The notes under the pieces were generated by a model, which saw only the letters and a program-made list of their open reading frames with translations, was not told the DNA's origin and searched no databases. A stretch of DNA of 64,000 nucleotides from the NCBI RefSeq assembly GCF_022458985.1, contig NC_061771.1:23013501-23077500 (forward strand), read 5' to 3'. Position 1 is the stretch's first letter. Each line of letters starts with the position of its first letter. Source of the DNA: Mugil cephalus (Eukaryota; Chordata; Actinopteri; Mugiliformes; Mugilidae). The position numbers were made by a program, and so were the translations under genes. This document shows, piece by piece, positions 37,129 through 50,420 of the stretch.

Positions 37129-38468
37129 TTAATGAACAAGCCAGTCGAAGCCGTAGAAATTGACCACCACAACAACTCATATTTAGCTATTATAAAGCCA
37201 TTTGCCGACGTCTATGCAGCGGATCTTCTCTTTAAAAAGCTGCAGGTCAAACAGCGGATTACATGATCGTATATATATATATGTAGACATTGTCGCGTTG
37301 GTGTGATATATCATAAAAACAAATGTGGTATTTTTGGGTTATGTTTGTTGTTGAAGAATCAGTTTCAGAGTTGAACTGTATCAAAGCCTACAGGTGACCG
37401 CTGTGGCTCGTGGCTAAACTCAGATAAAAACAGGAAATTGCCAAAAAACGGCAATCATGTGTTCGTAGACAGAAGCAACTACAACGGTTCCAACAAGAAC
37501 AAGGCTAGGCTAGAAGAGAATATGGATCTACAGATGTACCACGTGTACCGTTGACTACTACTTTAGTCCTTTATTACATATACTTATAGCTACAGATATA
37601 AAGTTATAATAATGTATACATCTCCCTACAGCACACACTTATAAACAGCTATGCAATATCATAAGTGCTATTTGTCAGCTCTAAGTAAAGTGACAAGAAT
37701 ATGACACTATTATTAACAGATATAAGTTACTATGAGTAATTAAAAGGTGCAATAAACTAAGTACTGAGTCTGGCATCTTTACCCCATATGCACAATATTA
37801 TAAATGACTATGTTAATTACACAAATTACACAAACACATGAAACACGTGAAACAGGCCACAAAACTAGCACGGCGTGGTCCTAGACATGTGGCTCTTAAA
37901 AGTGCCTTTGGGTTGGTGAGGTTATTCAGGGTCAGAGGTCAGGAGATGGTTTGACAGCAACTACAAGAAGAACAGAGGCAAATCTTTAGTGTTCTACCTG
38001 GGTGTGTTTTTATGCAGAAAGGTTTGATTGAAAACAGAGGTCAGAGGTCAGGGGTCATGGACTAAGGAATGACATTTCAACAATAATAATAATATTAATA
38101 AAAACGATATTAGTTGCCAGCGTAGTGGTATCTTGCCGTACATAGGAAAAATAAATGCGGATATTTCTAGCGATCCTGTATAAAGAAACCGATATAATAA
38201 ATAACCATTAATTTTTTTCGATCTCAAAGTGCCTAATCCTGCAACAAAGTTGACGTTACATTAAAAGCCTAAATAAGACCATTACAAATCTAGTCTAAAT
38301 AATTAACCAAAGTGAAATACGTTACACGATCGTGTATTGAAATACATTAGTTTGAAATTTGTTTCGAGCTACATGAAAATTTGAGAAAAATCTGCAGGTA
38401 CCAAAAGATAGATTTATTTTCATGACAGTTTCACATCCACTGTTATTATTGTAGAAATGTCATTCCTT

Positions 38469-38496
38469 AGTCCATGACCCCTGACCTCTGACCTCA
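38469..38496 (+). promoter_or_regulatory. Tandem nuclear-receptor half-sites (DR1 type)
   Basis: Reads TGACCCCTGACCTCTGACCT: three TGACC half-sites each spaced by one base, the DR1 arrangement bound by RXR or HNF4-type receptors in general. Mirrored in the left arm near 38,040-38,060. Binding here is not shown. Confidence 0.35.
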
Positions 38497-38499
38497 CCC

Positions 38500-39145
38500 A
38501 CCTCCCTCCCCAGCTCCCCCCACTGTCGTAAAGCATTAACTGTATCGTAAAGCGGCTTTTCTGTCCTTTCTCCGCTGAGCTCTCTCCAGGACAGGTAGGT
38601 TGTGTCTCTGTCCTGCTTGTGTTTTGTGAGCTAATGCCTTACTTTGCTTACACGAAGCACATGGTTTACATGTTAAAGCAATGATTTCGAATGGTTTTAA
38701 TCATTAAACGTAAGAATGTGAAAACAATCTAACTTGTGAGGAAAAACTAGCCGTGTCTGGTAACTTTCGTCTAACTAGCTTAAGCCACCTACGGGTAATC
38801 TGCGGTGCCTGCATGATATGCGGTAACATAATGTCTCATTAGGCTGCTTTAAACAAAAAAACGTGATCTGTTTATTTGTTTTCAATCAAAACGTTCTGCA
38901 TAAAAACAAACCCAGCTACAGCACTAAAGATTTGCCTCTGTTCTTCTTGTAGTTGCTGTCAAACCATCTCCTGACCTCTGACCCTGAATCACCTCACCAA
39001 CCCAAAGGCACTTTTAAGAGCCACATGTCTAGGACCACGCCGTGCCACTTTTGTGGCCTGTTTCACGTGTTTCATGTGTTTGTGTAATGTGCTCAGAGCA
39101 TTGATAATCATTCTGATTATGTGTGTTGGTTTAAATGAAAATAAA
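38500..39145 (+). other. Possible small transcription unit in the right arm
   Basis: A donor (acag-GTAGGT at 38,595), an acceptor (cttgtag ending 38,952) and an AATAAA (39,140-39,145) lie in order on the plus strand and are conserved in the U9 copy. The second exon holds only a short frame ending HVFHVFV. It could be a non-coding RNA or chance. Confidence 0.25.
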
Positions 39146-39559
39146 GTGAACTAAATGCATTCCCTTTGTCTTTACTGTCCAGGCTCTCATTTCATTGGGC
39201 CACATATTTGTTTATAATAGTCTTATATCCACAACACGTCATTTGCTCTACTTTACCTAAAGCTGACAAATAACACCTTTGATCATTTATAATATTGTGC
39301 ATATGGGGTAAAGATGCCAGACTCAGTACTTAGTTCATTGCACCTTTTAATTACTCATAGTAACTTATATCTATTAATAATAGTTTCATATTCTTGTCAC
39401 TTTACCTAGAGCTGACAAATAGCACTTATGATATTGCATAGCTGTTAATAACTGTGCTGTAGGGAGATGTATACATTATTATAACTTTATTACATATACT
39501 TACAGCTGCAGATATAAAGGATTAAAGTAGAAGTCAAAACTCATGCATCATTATACGCA

Positions 39560-40800
39560 TTTAGCAAAGCAAAGTAGTTATGATGCATCATAAAACTAAC
39601 AAGTGACTAGGCAGATATTGACATATTTATAATGCACTATTCAGATTAAAATTCTAATCATTCATAAGCAGTTGTCATAAAACATCATGAAGTTGGTTAT
39701 GACGACTTGTCATATGTATAGATGTAATGATGACAATTGTAGTGTACTTGACTATGGACAACTTATAAAATATTATGAGTGCATTCATAGGGCTTTATAA
39801 ATACAACCTTCATAGAAAGTGTTACCGAACAGGATTGTGGGCGGATTCATTCTGCAGATGATCACGGGACAAAAGTGGACAAAGACCAAAACCTCATTTA
39901 GTTTTACAATTAAAACTTATTTATTAAAGCTCATTAGACAAAGATTAGTCAAAGATGTTGCTGAGTTTTTATACTTCTTAGGTCCTACCAATCCCAAATA
40001 TCTTGGAGAAATTAAATATGCATAACATACTAAAGCTCAGGTTTCAGAAGGTGGACTAGTCGTTGATCACATGACAATAACAACATGGACCTTAAACTAG
40101 CAGCGGTTCATCAAGTGTATAGAAATACCTCACTAAAGATGAAGCCGATTCTACCGTGACATGCAGAATAGGTAAGTCAGTCCTGAAATACAACAAAAGT
40201 ACAACTGCAATGCACACTCATCTGAAAAGGCATCCGCTAACGCTAACAGACACTAACAAAGGAACGGCCCAAATCCTCTCTACAGCAGTCACAATTTCCC
40301 CTGCGGTAACAAAGAGAAAGAGGCTGTGAATCAACAATTTGCTGGTAAATTTCATGTCAAAGTTATTAGACCTTCAGCTACTACACACAGAAAAGGCTTC
40401 ATACCACATTTTTATTACACTACACAGTGCACCTTATACGTTACACTATCCTGTCTTACAACACAAAGTGAAGTACTATAAAATACTATATTTATATAAG
40501 CTAAACTACTGATTAGCATGTCTGCTCATATAATTTTTTTGTCCTTGATGTCAGTTAATGCACCATGCCAGAGATGGAAGTTGGTAGAGCTGAGAGTTTG
40601 CCGAGCGAGAGATGCAATGTAGAAGAATCCGACTGACGGTGTTTATGATGTTGACGTGGACTTGGCAGAAAAGCCTCCGTACTTTCCTTGAAGTGAGACG
40701 CTACACTATGTACTCAGGTCAAGAATATAGATTTCACTGTCACAAAGCATTCATTTCTGCTGTGTTCCCGGGCCAAGACTGTACTTAGTTCTTCCATATC
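39560..40800. other. Spacer before U9, left part of class-2 duplicon
   Basis: From 39,835 it matches 32,450 and 47,520 onward. No gene seen. Confidence 0.6.
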
Positions 40801-40809
40801 CAATATGGA

Positions 40810-40815
40810 TTTATT
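40810..40815 (-). terminator. Candidate polyadenylation signal of U9
   Basis: AATAAA on the minus strand, about 235 bp beyond the stop codon, at the same place as in U8. Confidence 0.4.
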
Positions 40816-41049
40816 GATATATTTACTGGAGAAATTATTGAAAATATGTGTTCTTGTGGTGATATACCAGCTTTGTCTGTAGGCACTGTATGGAACAATG
40901 TGCTTGCTTGTTCATTTTGAAAAGCATTTTCAGCGGGCTGAGCTACAGTATAAGCTGCAGATTGTTGATCAGATTTAAATGTCTATTGTACAACTCATCC
41001 TATCTAATCTACAGTACTGCCATAAATCCATTTCATGTGTCACAGGCTC

Positions 41050-42505
41050 TTACATCCTAGAAGTGTTGACGGCAGAATATGTGCTGAAGTCAGAACTCTG
41101 TCTTTTATTCTTTGGTCTCTGTGATGGCTGACGGATTTCCAGCGCAGCATAACACACGTCTTCACCCTAAGATCAGACATTTGTTGTTAGAATCGTCATC
41201 AAGTTTTCCTGGTAACATTATTCTATCAGAAACCCTCCTTGCAGTAAATTACCTGATTCAGTCTTGTTTGACCAGTGTCAGCATTTTGCTCATCAACCTG
41301 ATGGTCTTTAGCTGTAGAAATTAATGCAGCACCATTACAGCAGGAAGCCAAAATTATGAAAAAAATATTGTATGTGTATTAGCAAAAGTAGTAACCTCTT
41401 TTCCTACAGAAGTGATAAACCAGCAGAGAGGAGAGAAATGAGGAGACACCAGCGCAAACTGGACACAGAGAGTACAGCAGCATCCAGCACATACTACAGT
41501 CTGAAGGAGTGGTATGAGGACGAGGATCTCTGGAGTCTGGATCAAACACAGAATTGTCTCAGTAAGGTTGATTTAAACTTTGGATATATACAAATGACAA
41601 TAATATCTCACTTTTTCACATAATAAAGTTGCAAATTGCATTTGCACCTCAGCCATGACAAGTACAGATCTGTGACCGTAAGTTTCCAGTCCCATACTTT
41701 ACCGTTATTTACCATGAAAAGCACATAAAATAATCCCAAAAACTACAACACATTAAAATTGTAGGTAAAAAACTTAGTTGGTAGGAACTACTGGCTTCAC
41801 ATTTCTATCTGGTATAAACTGAAAACAATGTGTTTGCATCGTATAGGCACCATTTACATAAGTGATCACATACCTCCGAACTGCTTTCTGACATCAACAT
41901 GGATATAAATCACTCACCTAATATGATTTTTGTTGTGATGTTGCCATATGTGTAAATATGTCTTCTAGTGTTGTATTCTTTATCCTCCACCTTGGTCTTT
42001 TCAGTTGCACAGTAGTAGAGACCTTCATCAGAATCAGTGACGTTGGTGATCAGCAGGCCATAGGAATCAGTGTAATTGTTCTTCACCAGGTCAAAACGAG
42101 GACGTAGTATAAGGCCTGCAGAACTCCACAATTTCTCACCTGTTGAATCTAGAACAAGAGTAGGCTGGTACTCATGGGAACAGTTCCTGAACCACACTAT
42201 GTGTTCTCCACGTGATGGTCTGCAGTCACAGTAGAGAGTGATGTTGTCTCCAGGTCTGACTGTCACCTCCAGTGTTGGTACAGAAATCCAACCATGACTG
42301 AAGGAAACAACTCCTAGAAGACAATTATAACAACATGTGACAAAAAATTAAAGCTAAGTAACATTTTATCAGGTTACAACTCGGCAGAACACTGACACAG
42401 TAAGTATGAAATAATTTTCCTAATGCGTGTCGACTATTGCAATTTAAATGTTTCAAATCTAAACTAACCTAAAAGAGCAACGTGAATAATCCACAGTCCG
42501 TCCAT
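41050..42505 (-). CDS. U9: class-2 V-set immunoglobulin receptor with two ITIMs
   Basis: Exons: 42505..42469 (leader MDGLWIIHVALL), 42313..41918 (V), 41536..41396 (membrane), 41311..41253 and 41166..41050 (tail); 249 residues. The V domain carries SHEYQPTLVL, DSTGEKLWSSAG and RPRFDLVKN, and YYCATEK replaces the usual YYCGTEK. It is the closest match to the V exon found in U3. The connecting peptide begins DSRDPRPH; the span has CWMLLYSLCP and ends HFCRKR. The tail has VCYAAL and STYSAV as in U8. The histidine in the leader core (IIHVAL) may weaken the signal peptide. Confidence 0.78.
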
Positions 42506-42604
42506 GTCTGATAATGACCCGGGGCTGAAAGGCAGCTTCACACGTCCTTCTCACACAAGTTATGAGTTACACACTATTTTCCATCAATGGCAAGCTAGCT
42601 GGTG

Positions 42605-42609
42605 ATTGG
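42605..42609 (-). promoter_or_regulatory. CCAAT box of U9
   Basis: Plus-strand ATTGG, 100 bp from the start codon at 42505. Confidence 0.5.
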
Positions 42610-42902
42610 CTAGTCGAATGGAACATTTTCTTCTGTGGTTAATTCGTGTGCACGTGTTGTTTTTTCGCACTGATGTATAGATACAACGGTTGTTTTTTTT
42701 TGTTTTTTTGTTTTTCAAAAGAAACGTCACGATGAGCGTCAGATGAAACCAGCTACACTACAAAGGCCTATCGCCAATGCTTGGACTGGAGTCAAGAATA
42801 GATTTTTGTTTGATCTGAGCCAGACCGCGGTGTTTCAGTTAAGAACGGGGCATGCAGTTTAATATCTATTTATGTAGATGGAGATAACATCATATAACAT
42901 CA

Positions 42903-43680
42903 TATACACTATATTAACAAAAGTATCATCTGCCTTTACACCTATATCAACATAGGAAGTGCATTTGTGAGGACAGACAGACACTGATATTTGACAAGAA
43001 GGCCTGGCTCACAGTCTTCACTCTAATTTATCACAAAGGTGTTCTACTGGGTTGAGGTCAGGACTCTGTCAGTCAAGTTCTTCTACACTAAACTCGCTCA
43101 TCCATGCCTTTATGGACTTTTCTTTGTACATTGGTGCACAGTGATGTTGGAACAGGAAAGGGCCACACCCAAAAAATTCCCACAAAGCTGGGAGCACGGA
43201 TTATCCAAAAATGTTTGGTGTGCTGAAGCTTTCAGAGTCCCTCTCACTGGAATTAAGGGGTCAAGCTCAGCTCCTGAAAAACAAGCCCACACCATAATCC
43301 TCCCTCCACCAAACTTCACACTTGACATAATGCAGCCAGCCAAGTACCGTTCTGGCACTCCTGGCAACGGCCAATTCATCAATGAGATTATCAGATGGAG
43401 AAGTGTGATTCTTGTCTCCAGAGAACGTCTCCACTGCTCTAGAGTCCAGTGGTGGCATCCTTTACACCACTGCATCCCACAGTTTTCATTGCATTCGGGC
43501 ATGTATGGCTTCGATACAGCTTGCTTGACCATGTAAACCCATTCCATGAAGCCCTTTAGACACTGTTCTTGAGCTAACCTGAAGGCCTCATGAAGTTTGA
43601 AGGTCTGTAGCAACTGACTCTGAACCATAATCCATGTTAACAATATGAAGCCACAGCTTGACGTTGCAATGATTGGATAG
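42903..43680 (-). mobile_element. Tc1-like transposon relic with transposase fragment
   Basis: The minus-strand frame 43643-43110 contains HHWTLEQWRRSLETR, SVKFGGGRIMVWACFSGA and GTLKASAHQTFLDN, the conserved central blocks of Tc1/mariner transposases. The N-terminal DNA-binding part and the last catalytic part are missing or broken. The same relic is in the U8 and U10 duplicons, so insertion came before their duplication. Confidence 0.8.
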
Positions 43681-43689
43681 TAAAAGCAC

Positions 43690-44730
43690 CAAGCCCTAAC
43701 CCTAACCCATCAAGGCAGTGAAGGCATGTACGCGATGACGGTGTGCACAAAGGTGTGATCTAACCACTAACAGTCTGTTGTTTTAAAAAAAGAGAAAGAA
43801 ATTTACACGTGAAAAAGAACAAGGCACATCCTTAATAAATGAAACACGGTGCGTTTCAGTGTTTTCTGGGTATAAACCAAGATGCTATCACAGGATTAGG
43901 ATTTTTCTAAAATGAATGCCAGGCTATTCAGAACTTAACGTAGCTCTTTATTATCAAAAGTAGCAGCTAGAGTGACATAGCAACTAGAATACTAAGAACA
44001 TAAAAAGAAATCTGCAAGACATATCTGTGTATAGAATCAGTCCACTTGAATAAACATGTACACAGGACAGATCGGATCTCACAGAATGTCCTGCACTGTT
44101 AGGTGGGGGGCTGTTTGTTTGTCACTGGGTGTTGTGGGTGTTGTGGTTTTCCTGTGAGTTTTTCCATTCGAGGTGGTTTACATAGTTCATTTCAGTCAAG
44201 TTTGCATGATCTCATAGTTTCCTTGAAACTGTGTGTAAGGGCCACCTTTAAAGACATTTTGTCTGACATGTCTCTGAATCAGCTTACCAAAAAGAGCTAC
44301 CACGTGTCGTCATAAAACAAGCAGCAGCTAACACAGCTGTTTCAACAAAAACACAAAAAAGCTGCTTTTTTTAATATAATTAGTTACTAAAGTTATGTAT
44401 GCATCTTCTCAGACCCCAGCCATCAACATTAATGGCCAGACTACGACTTGCTGCTACCTCTGATAGCCTCTGATAATCACTCACCACTTTATTCTGTTAT
44501 CATTACACTGTGATACTATGAGTGATTTTAACTTCTTTTTAAGGCGTTCCAGCATTTATATTCTGTGAATATGTGCATTTTGGATAAATTATGTGTGTAC
44601 TGCACTGTGAGCCAATGTAACAACACTTTGTTCAATATATGCACCGATGGTGTGTTTGTTGAATGACAATAAAGCAAGTCTAAGTGTGATGTAGGGACAC
44701 GAAATGAATCTATGCTGCGAAGAACGAGTG
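43690..44730. other. Spacer in U9 duplicon, no gene seen
   Basis: Contains two CCCTAA units near 43,693 and sequence shared with 51,560-52,430. No supported coding region. Confidence 0.55.
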
Positions 44731-44826
44731 ACCTAATTTAAACTGTGGTTCATGCAGAGCAGCCATACCAGCACATGAAACTGGAGCTGACACAAGACGA
44801 GCTCTACACACATTTTCACGTCAGTT

Positions 44827-45181
44827 ATACACTGATCAGGCATAATGTGGATCAGTCTTGTTTCAGTGCATCTCATAGATATGTGATTGGGATCTGATGA
44901 ATTTGGAGGCCAGGTCAACACCTTGTGCTGTTTTTCATGTTATTTTTGTTGTTGTTCCTCAACTGTTTTTTTGTGTGTGTGTCTGTGTCAGACTGCATCC
45001 TGCTACATCCTGAGTGTCATTGCCCTGCGGTGGGGGTGTCTGGTCTGGTCTGGGTGGGTGGTACATGTAACATCCACATGAATGCGAAGGTCCAAAAGTT
45101 TCCCAGCAGAACATTGCATTGTAACAAGGTGGTCATGTTATGTACTTCTTCCGTCACATTGTTACGCCTGATCTGTGTATA
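44827..45181. mobile_element. Inverted-repeat DNA element (U9 duplicon)
   Basis: Same element and same ends as 36,157-36,508. Confidence 0.7.
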
Positions 45182-45241
45182 ACCATGTTATTTTGTTTTG
45201 TGCTATAACCACCCATATTTGTTACTCTAGTGTAACCTTAA

Positions 45242-45802
45242 CCCTCTGGAGTCCCAAATCACATGACCCATTTAAGACGACGAAGCAGCGAGACTCCATT
45301 TCAACTTTTGTAGATAGTGCTAACTTCAGCCTATATTCCAGTAAATTGTGCTGGTAGGGTAAGTAAAACTAGACTTATTATAAATAATTTACGCCACACT
45401 TTTTCCTGAATATCGCTGTCACATTGGTGCATGGTGAAAAGCAAAATGCTAGCAAGCGGAGATTGCTAGCTAGCTTCAGATGCTTGAAAAGTTGTGGGAA
45501 AAGTTATGGGAGTGATGCCATATTCAGTAACTCCAGAGATTTTGGGACTTTTAGATATGATTACTTATTGATAGTTTTATTGCATTCAAAGTTATAAAAA
45601 TGTTTCAGTAGACATATTTGTGATTTTCACAGTGAAAAATCTAACTTTTTCCTACTCTGTTTGATTTTATGATTTCAGTGTGGTTTTAGGTCCAAGGTGT
45701 TACAAACAAGGCACTGTAAATCATTTTTAAGGTTAAATTTGAGGAAAAAGGCAAACCCAAAAGTAGTCAAAAACGGCTAATTATACTCTGGACTCTGGAG
45801 GG
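45242..45802. mobile_element. piggyBac-like MITE (U9 duplicon)
   Basis: TTAA at both flanks, CCCTCTGGAG and CTCTGGAGGG ends, as at 36,569. Confidence 0.75.
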
Positions 45803-46267
45803 TTAATGAACAAGCCAGCCGAAGCCATAGAAATTGAGAGCAACAAACCACAGCAGCCAGTCACCACAACAACTCATATTTAGCTATTATAAAGCCATTT
45901 GACGACGTCTATGCGGCGGATCTACTCTTTAGAAAGCTGCAGGTCAAACAGTGGATTACATGATTGTATATATATATATAGACATTGTTGCGTTGGTGTG
46001 ATATATCATAAAAACAAATGTGGTATTTTTTGGTATTATGTTTGTTGTTGAAGAATCAATTTCAGAGTTGAACTGTATCAAAGCCTACAGGTGACCGCTG
46101 TGGCTCGTGGCTAAACTCAGATAAAAACAGGAAATTGCCAAAAAACAGCAATCATGTGTTCATAGACAGAAGCAGCTACAACAACCACTGCGAAATATTA
46201 GAGATCGGTTCCAACAAGAACAAGGCTAAGAAGAGAATATGGATCTACAGATGTTAATATTAGTATT

Positions 46268-47366
46268 ATTATTGTAGAAATGTCATTCCTTAGTCCATGA
46301 CCCCTGACCTCTGACCCCACCCACCCACCTCCCTCCCCAGTTCCACCCACTGTCGTAAAGCATTGACTGTATCGTAAAGCGGCTTTTCTGCCCTTTCTCC
46401 GCTGAGTCCTCTCCAGGACAGGTAGGATGTGTCTCTGTCCTGCTTGTGTTTTGTGAGTTAATGCCTTACTTTGCTTACATGGCACATGGTTTACGTGTTA
46501 AAGCAATGATTTCGAATGGTTTCAATCATTAAATGCAAGAATATGAAAACGATCTAATTTGTGAATTAAAACTAGCCGTGTCTGGTAACTTTCGTGTAGC
46601 TAGCTTAAGCCACCTACGGGTAATCTGCGGTGTCTGCATGATATGCAGTAACATAATGTCTCATTAGGCTGCTTAAACAAAAAAACGTGATCTGTTTATT
46701 TGTTTTCAATCAAAACGTTCTGCATAAAAACAAACCCAGCTAGAACACTAAAGATTTGCCTCTGTTCTTCTTGTAGTTGCTGTCAAACCATCCCCTGACC
46801 TTTGACCCTGAATCACCTCACCAACCCAAAGGCACTTTTAAGAGCCACATCTCTGGGACCACGCCGTGCCACTTTTGTGGCCTGTTTTATGTGTTTCATG
46901 TGTTTGTGTAATGTGCTCAGAGCATTGATAATCATTCTGATTATGTGTGTTGGTTTAAATGAAAATAAAGTGAACTAAATGCATTCCTTTTGTCTTTACT
47001 GTCCAGGCTCTCATTTCATTGTGCCTCATATTTGTTTATAATAGTCTTATGTCCACAACACGTCATTTGCTCTACTTTACTTAAAGCTGAGAAAAAATAC
47101 CTTTGATATTAACATAGTCATTTATAATATTGTGCATATGGGGTAAAGATGCCAGACTCAGTACTTAGTTCATTGCACCTTTTAATTACTCATAGTAACT
47201 TATATCTGTTAATAATAGTGTCATATTCTTGTCACTTTACTTAGAGCTGACAAATAGCACTTATGATACTGCATAGCTGTTTATAACTGTGTGCTGTAGG
47301 GAGATGTATACATTATTGTAACTTTATTACATATACTTATAGCTGCAGATATAAAGGACTAAAGTA
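46268..47366. repeat. Copy of the right arm of the 37.5-39.5 kb inverted repeat
   Basis: Close match to 38,443-39,533, including the DR1-like half-sites (near 46,297) and the AATAAA. The inverted left arm is absent here. Confidence 0.7.
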
Positions 47367-47369
47367 GAA

Positions 47370-48500
47370 GTCAAAACTCATGCATCATTATACGCATTTA
47401 TATATGTATAGAAGGTAATAATTACCATTATAATGCTTTATAGACACCTTATAAAACATTATGAGCACATTCAAATGGCATTATAAATACAACCTTCATA
47501 GAATGTGTTACCGAACATGATTGTGGGCGGATTCATTCAGCAGATGATCACGGGACAAAAGTGGACAAGGACCAAAACCTCATTCAGTTTTACAATTAAA
47601 ACTTATTTATTAAAGCTCATTAGTCAAAGATTGGTCAAAGATGATGCTGAGTTTTTATACTTCTTAGGTCCTACTAATCCCAAATATCTTGGAGAAATTA
47701 AATATGCATATCAAACTAAAGCACAGGTTTCAGGAGGTTGACTAGTCGTTGATCACATGACAATAACAACAGGGACCTTAAACTAACAGCGGTTCATCAA
47801 GTGTATAGAAATACTTCACTAAAGATGAAGCCCATTCTACCGTGACATGCAGAATAGGTAAGTCAGTCCTGAAATACTACAAAAGTACAACTGCAATGCA
47901 CACTCATCTGAAAAGGCATCTGCTAACGCTAACAGACACTAACAGACACTAACAGAGGAACGGCCCAAATCCTCTCTACAGCAGTCACAACTTCCCCTGC
48001 GGTAACAAAGAGAAAGAGGCTGTGAATCAACAATTTGCTGGTAAATTTCATGTCAAAGTTATTAGACCTTCATCTACTACACACAGAAAAGGCTTCATAC
48101 CACATTTTTATTACACTACACAATACACCCTATACGTTACACTATCCTTGTCTTACAACACACAGTGAAGTACTATAAAATACTATATTTATATAAGCTA
48201 AACTACTGATTAGCATGTGTGCTCACGTCATTTTTTTGTCCTTCATGTCAGTTAATGCACCATGCCAGAGATGGAAGTTGGTAGAGCTGAGAGTTTGCCG
48301 AGCGAGAGATGCAATGTGGAAGAATCCGACTGACGGTGTTTATGATGTTGATGTGGACTTGGCAGAAAAGCCTCCGTACTTTCCTTGAAGTGAGACGCTA
48401 CACTATGTACTCAGGTCAAGAATATAGATTTTACTGTCACAAAGCATTCATTTCTGCTATGTTCCCGGGCCAAGACTGTACTTAGTTCTTCCATATCCAA
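47370..48500. other. Spacer before U10, left part of class-2 duplicon
   Basis: From 47,520 it matches 32,450 and 39,835 onward. No gene seen. Confidence 0.6.
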
Positions 48501-48506
48501 TATGGA

Positions 48507-48512
48507 TTTATT
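48507..48512 (-). terminator. Candidate polyadenylation signal of U10
   Basis: AATAAA on the minus strand, about 235 bp beyond the stop codon, at the same place as in U8 and U9. Confidence 0.4.
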
Positions 48513-48745
48513 GATATATTTACTGGAGAAATTATTGAAAAGATGTGTTCTTGTGGTGATATACCAGTTTTGTCTGTAGGCACTGTATGGAACAATGTGC
48601 TTGCTTGTTCATTTTGAAAAGCATTTTCAGCGGCCTGAGCTACAGTATATGCTGCAGATTGTTGATCAGATTTAAATGTCTATTGTACAACGCTTCCTAT
48701 CTAATATACAGTATTGTCATGATCCATTTCATGTGCCACAGGCTT

Positions 48746-50316
48746 CTACCTCCTAGAAGTGTTGACGGCAGAATATGTGCTGAAGTCAGAACTCTGTCTT
48801 TTATTCTTTGGTCTCTGTGATGGCCTACGGATTTCCAGCGCGGCATAACACACGTCTTCACCCTAAGATCAGACAGTTGTTGTTAGAATCGTCATCAAGT
48901 TTTCCTGGTAACATTATTCCATTATAACCCTCCGTGCAGCAAATTACCTGATTCAGTCTTGTTTGACCACTGTCAGCATTTTGCTCATCAACCTGATGGT
49001 CTTTGGCTGTAGAAATTAATGCAGCACCATTACAGCAGGAAGCCAAAATTATGAATAAAATATTGTATGTGTATTAGCAAAAGTAGTAACCTCTTTTCCT
49101 ACAGAAGTGATAAACCAGCAGAGAGGAGAGAAATGAGGAGACACCAGCGCAAACTGGACACAGAGAGTACAGCAGCATACAGCACATACTACAGTCTGAA
49201 GGAGTGGTATGAGGACAAGGATCTCTGGAGTCTGAATCAAACACAGAACTGTCTCAATAAGGTTGATTTAAACTTTGAATATATAAAACTGACAATGAAA
49301 TCTCCCTTTTTCACATAATAAAGTTGCAAATTGCATTTGCATTTTCAGCCTTGACATTAAACAATATTCATAAGCCACTGAAATACTTTCTTGATGTAAA
49401 GATTACTGAATTTTCAGCATATAATAATAGTCAAGGAGTTAGGAGCTTGTTCAAAGAACCTCAGCCATGACAAGTACAGATCTGTGATCGTAAGTTCCCA
49501 GTCCCTTACTTTACCATTATTAACAATGAAAAGCACGTAAAATAATCCCAAAAACTACAACAAATTAAAATTGTAGGTATAAAACTTAGTTGGTAGGAAC
49601 TACTGGCTTCACATTTCTATTTGGTATAAACTGTAAACAATGTGTTTGCATTGTATAGGCACCATTTACATAAGTGATCACATACCTCAGAACTGCTTTC
49701 TGACATCAACATGAATATAAATCACTCACCTAATATTAATTTTGTTGTGATGTTGCCGTACGTGTAAACATGTCTAGTAGTGATGTATTCTTTATCCTCC
49801 ACAACTGGTTTTTCAGTTCCACAGTAGTAGAGACCTTCATCCGAATCAGTGACGTTGGTGATCAGCAGGTCATAGGAATCAGTGGAATTGTTCTTCACAA
49901 ATTCAAAACGAGGACGAAGTACAAGACCTGCAGAAGTCCACAGTTTGGGATCTATTAAACTTAGAACAAGAGTAGGCTGGTTCTCATGGGAACAGTTCCT
50001 GAACCATGCTGTGTATACTCCAGATTGTCTGCAGTCACAGTAGAGAGTGACGTTGTCTCCAGGTCTGACTGTCACCTTTAGTGTTGGTACAGGAATCCAA
50101 CCATGACTGGAGGAAACAACTCCTAGAAGACAATTATAAGAACATGTGACCAAAAATTAAAGCTAAGTAACATTTTATCAGGTTACAGCTCGACAGAACA
50201 ACACTGACACAGTAAGTGTGAAATAATTTCCTAATGTGTGTCGACTATTGCAATTTAAATGTAAAAAATCTAAACTAACCTGAGAGAGCAACGAGAATAA
50301 TCCACAGTCCGTCCAT
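48746..50316 (-). CDS. U10: class-2 V-set immunoglobulin receptor with two ITIMs
   Basis: Exons: 50316..50280 (leader MDGLWIILVALS), 50122..49730 (V), 49231..49091 (membrane), 49006..48948 and 48862..48746 (tail); 248 residues. The V domain reads GVYTAWFRNCSH, SLIDPKLWTSAGLV and RPRFEFVKN. In the membrane exon the tryptophan of the conserved CW pair is replaced (MCCMLLYSLCP). The tail keeps VCYAAL and STYSAV and ends NTSRR in place of NTSRM. Inferred inhibitory receptor like U8 and U9. Confidence 0.78.
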
Positions 50317-50415
50317 GTCTGACGATGACCCGGGGCTGAAAGGCAGCTTCACACGTCCTTCTCACACAAGTTATGAGTTACACACTATTTTCCATCAACG
50401 GCAAGCTAGCTGGTG

Positions 50416-50420
50416 ATTGG
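50416..50420 (-). promoter_or_regulatory. CCAAT box of U10
   Basis: Plus-strand ATTGG, 100 bp from the start codon at 50316. Confidence 0.5.

Larger units (their letters stand above)
37553..39533. repeat. Large imperfect inverted repeat
   Basis: The left arm (37,553-38,097) matches the reverse complement of the right arm (38,443-39,533) over long blocks: cctgacctctgaccct, gccacatgtctaggacc and gggagatgtatacatt occur inverted in the left arm. The right arm has an extra central segment (about 38,490-38,880). Only the right arm is present in the U9 duplicon (about 46,268-47,366). Confidence 0.75.

Noticed and set aside
43685-43712. CCCTAA repeats that look telomeric
   Set aside because: Only two to three units; too short to be a telomere or a clear interstitial telomeric site.
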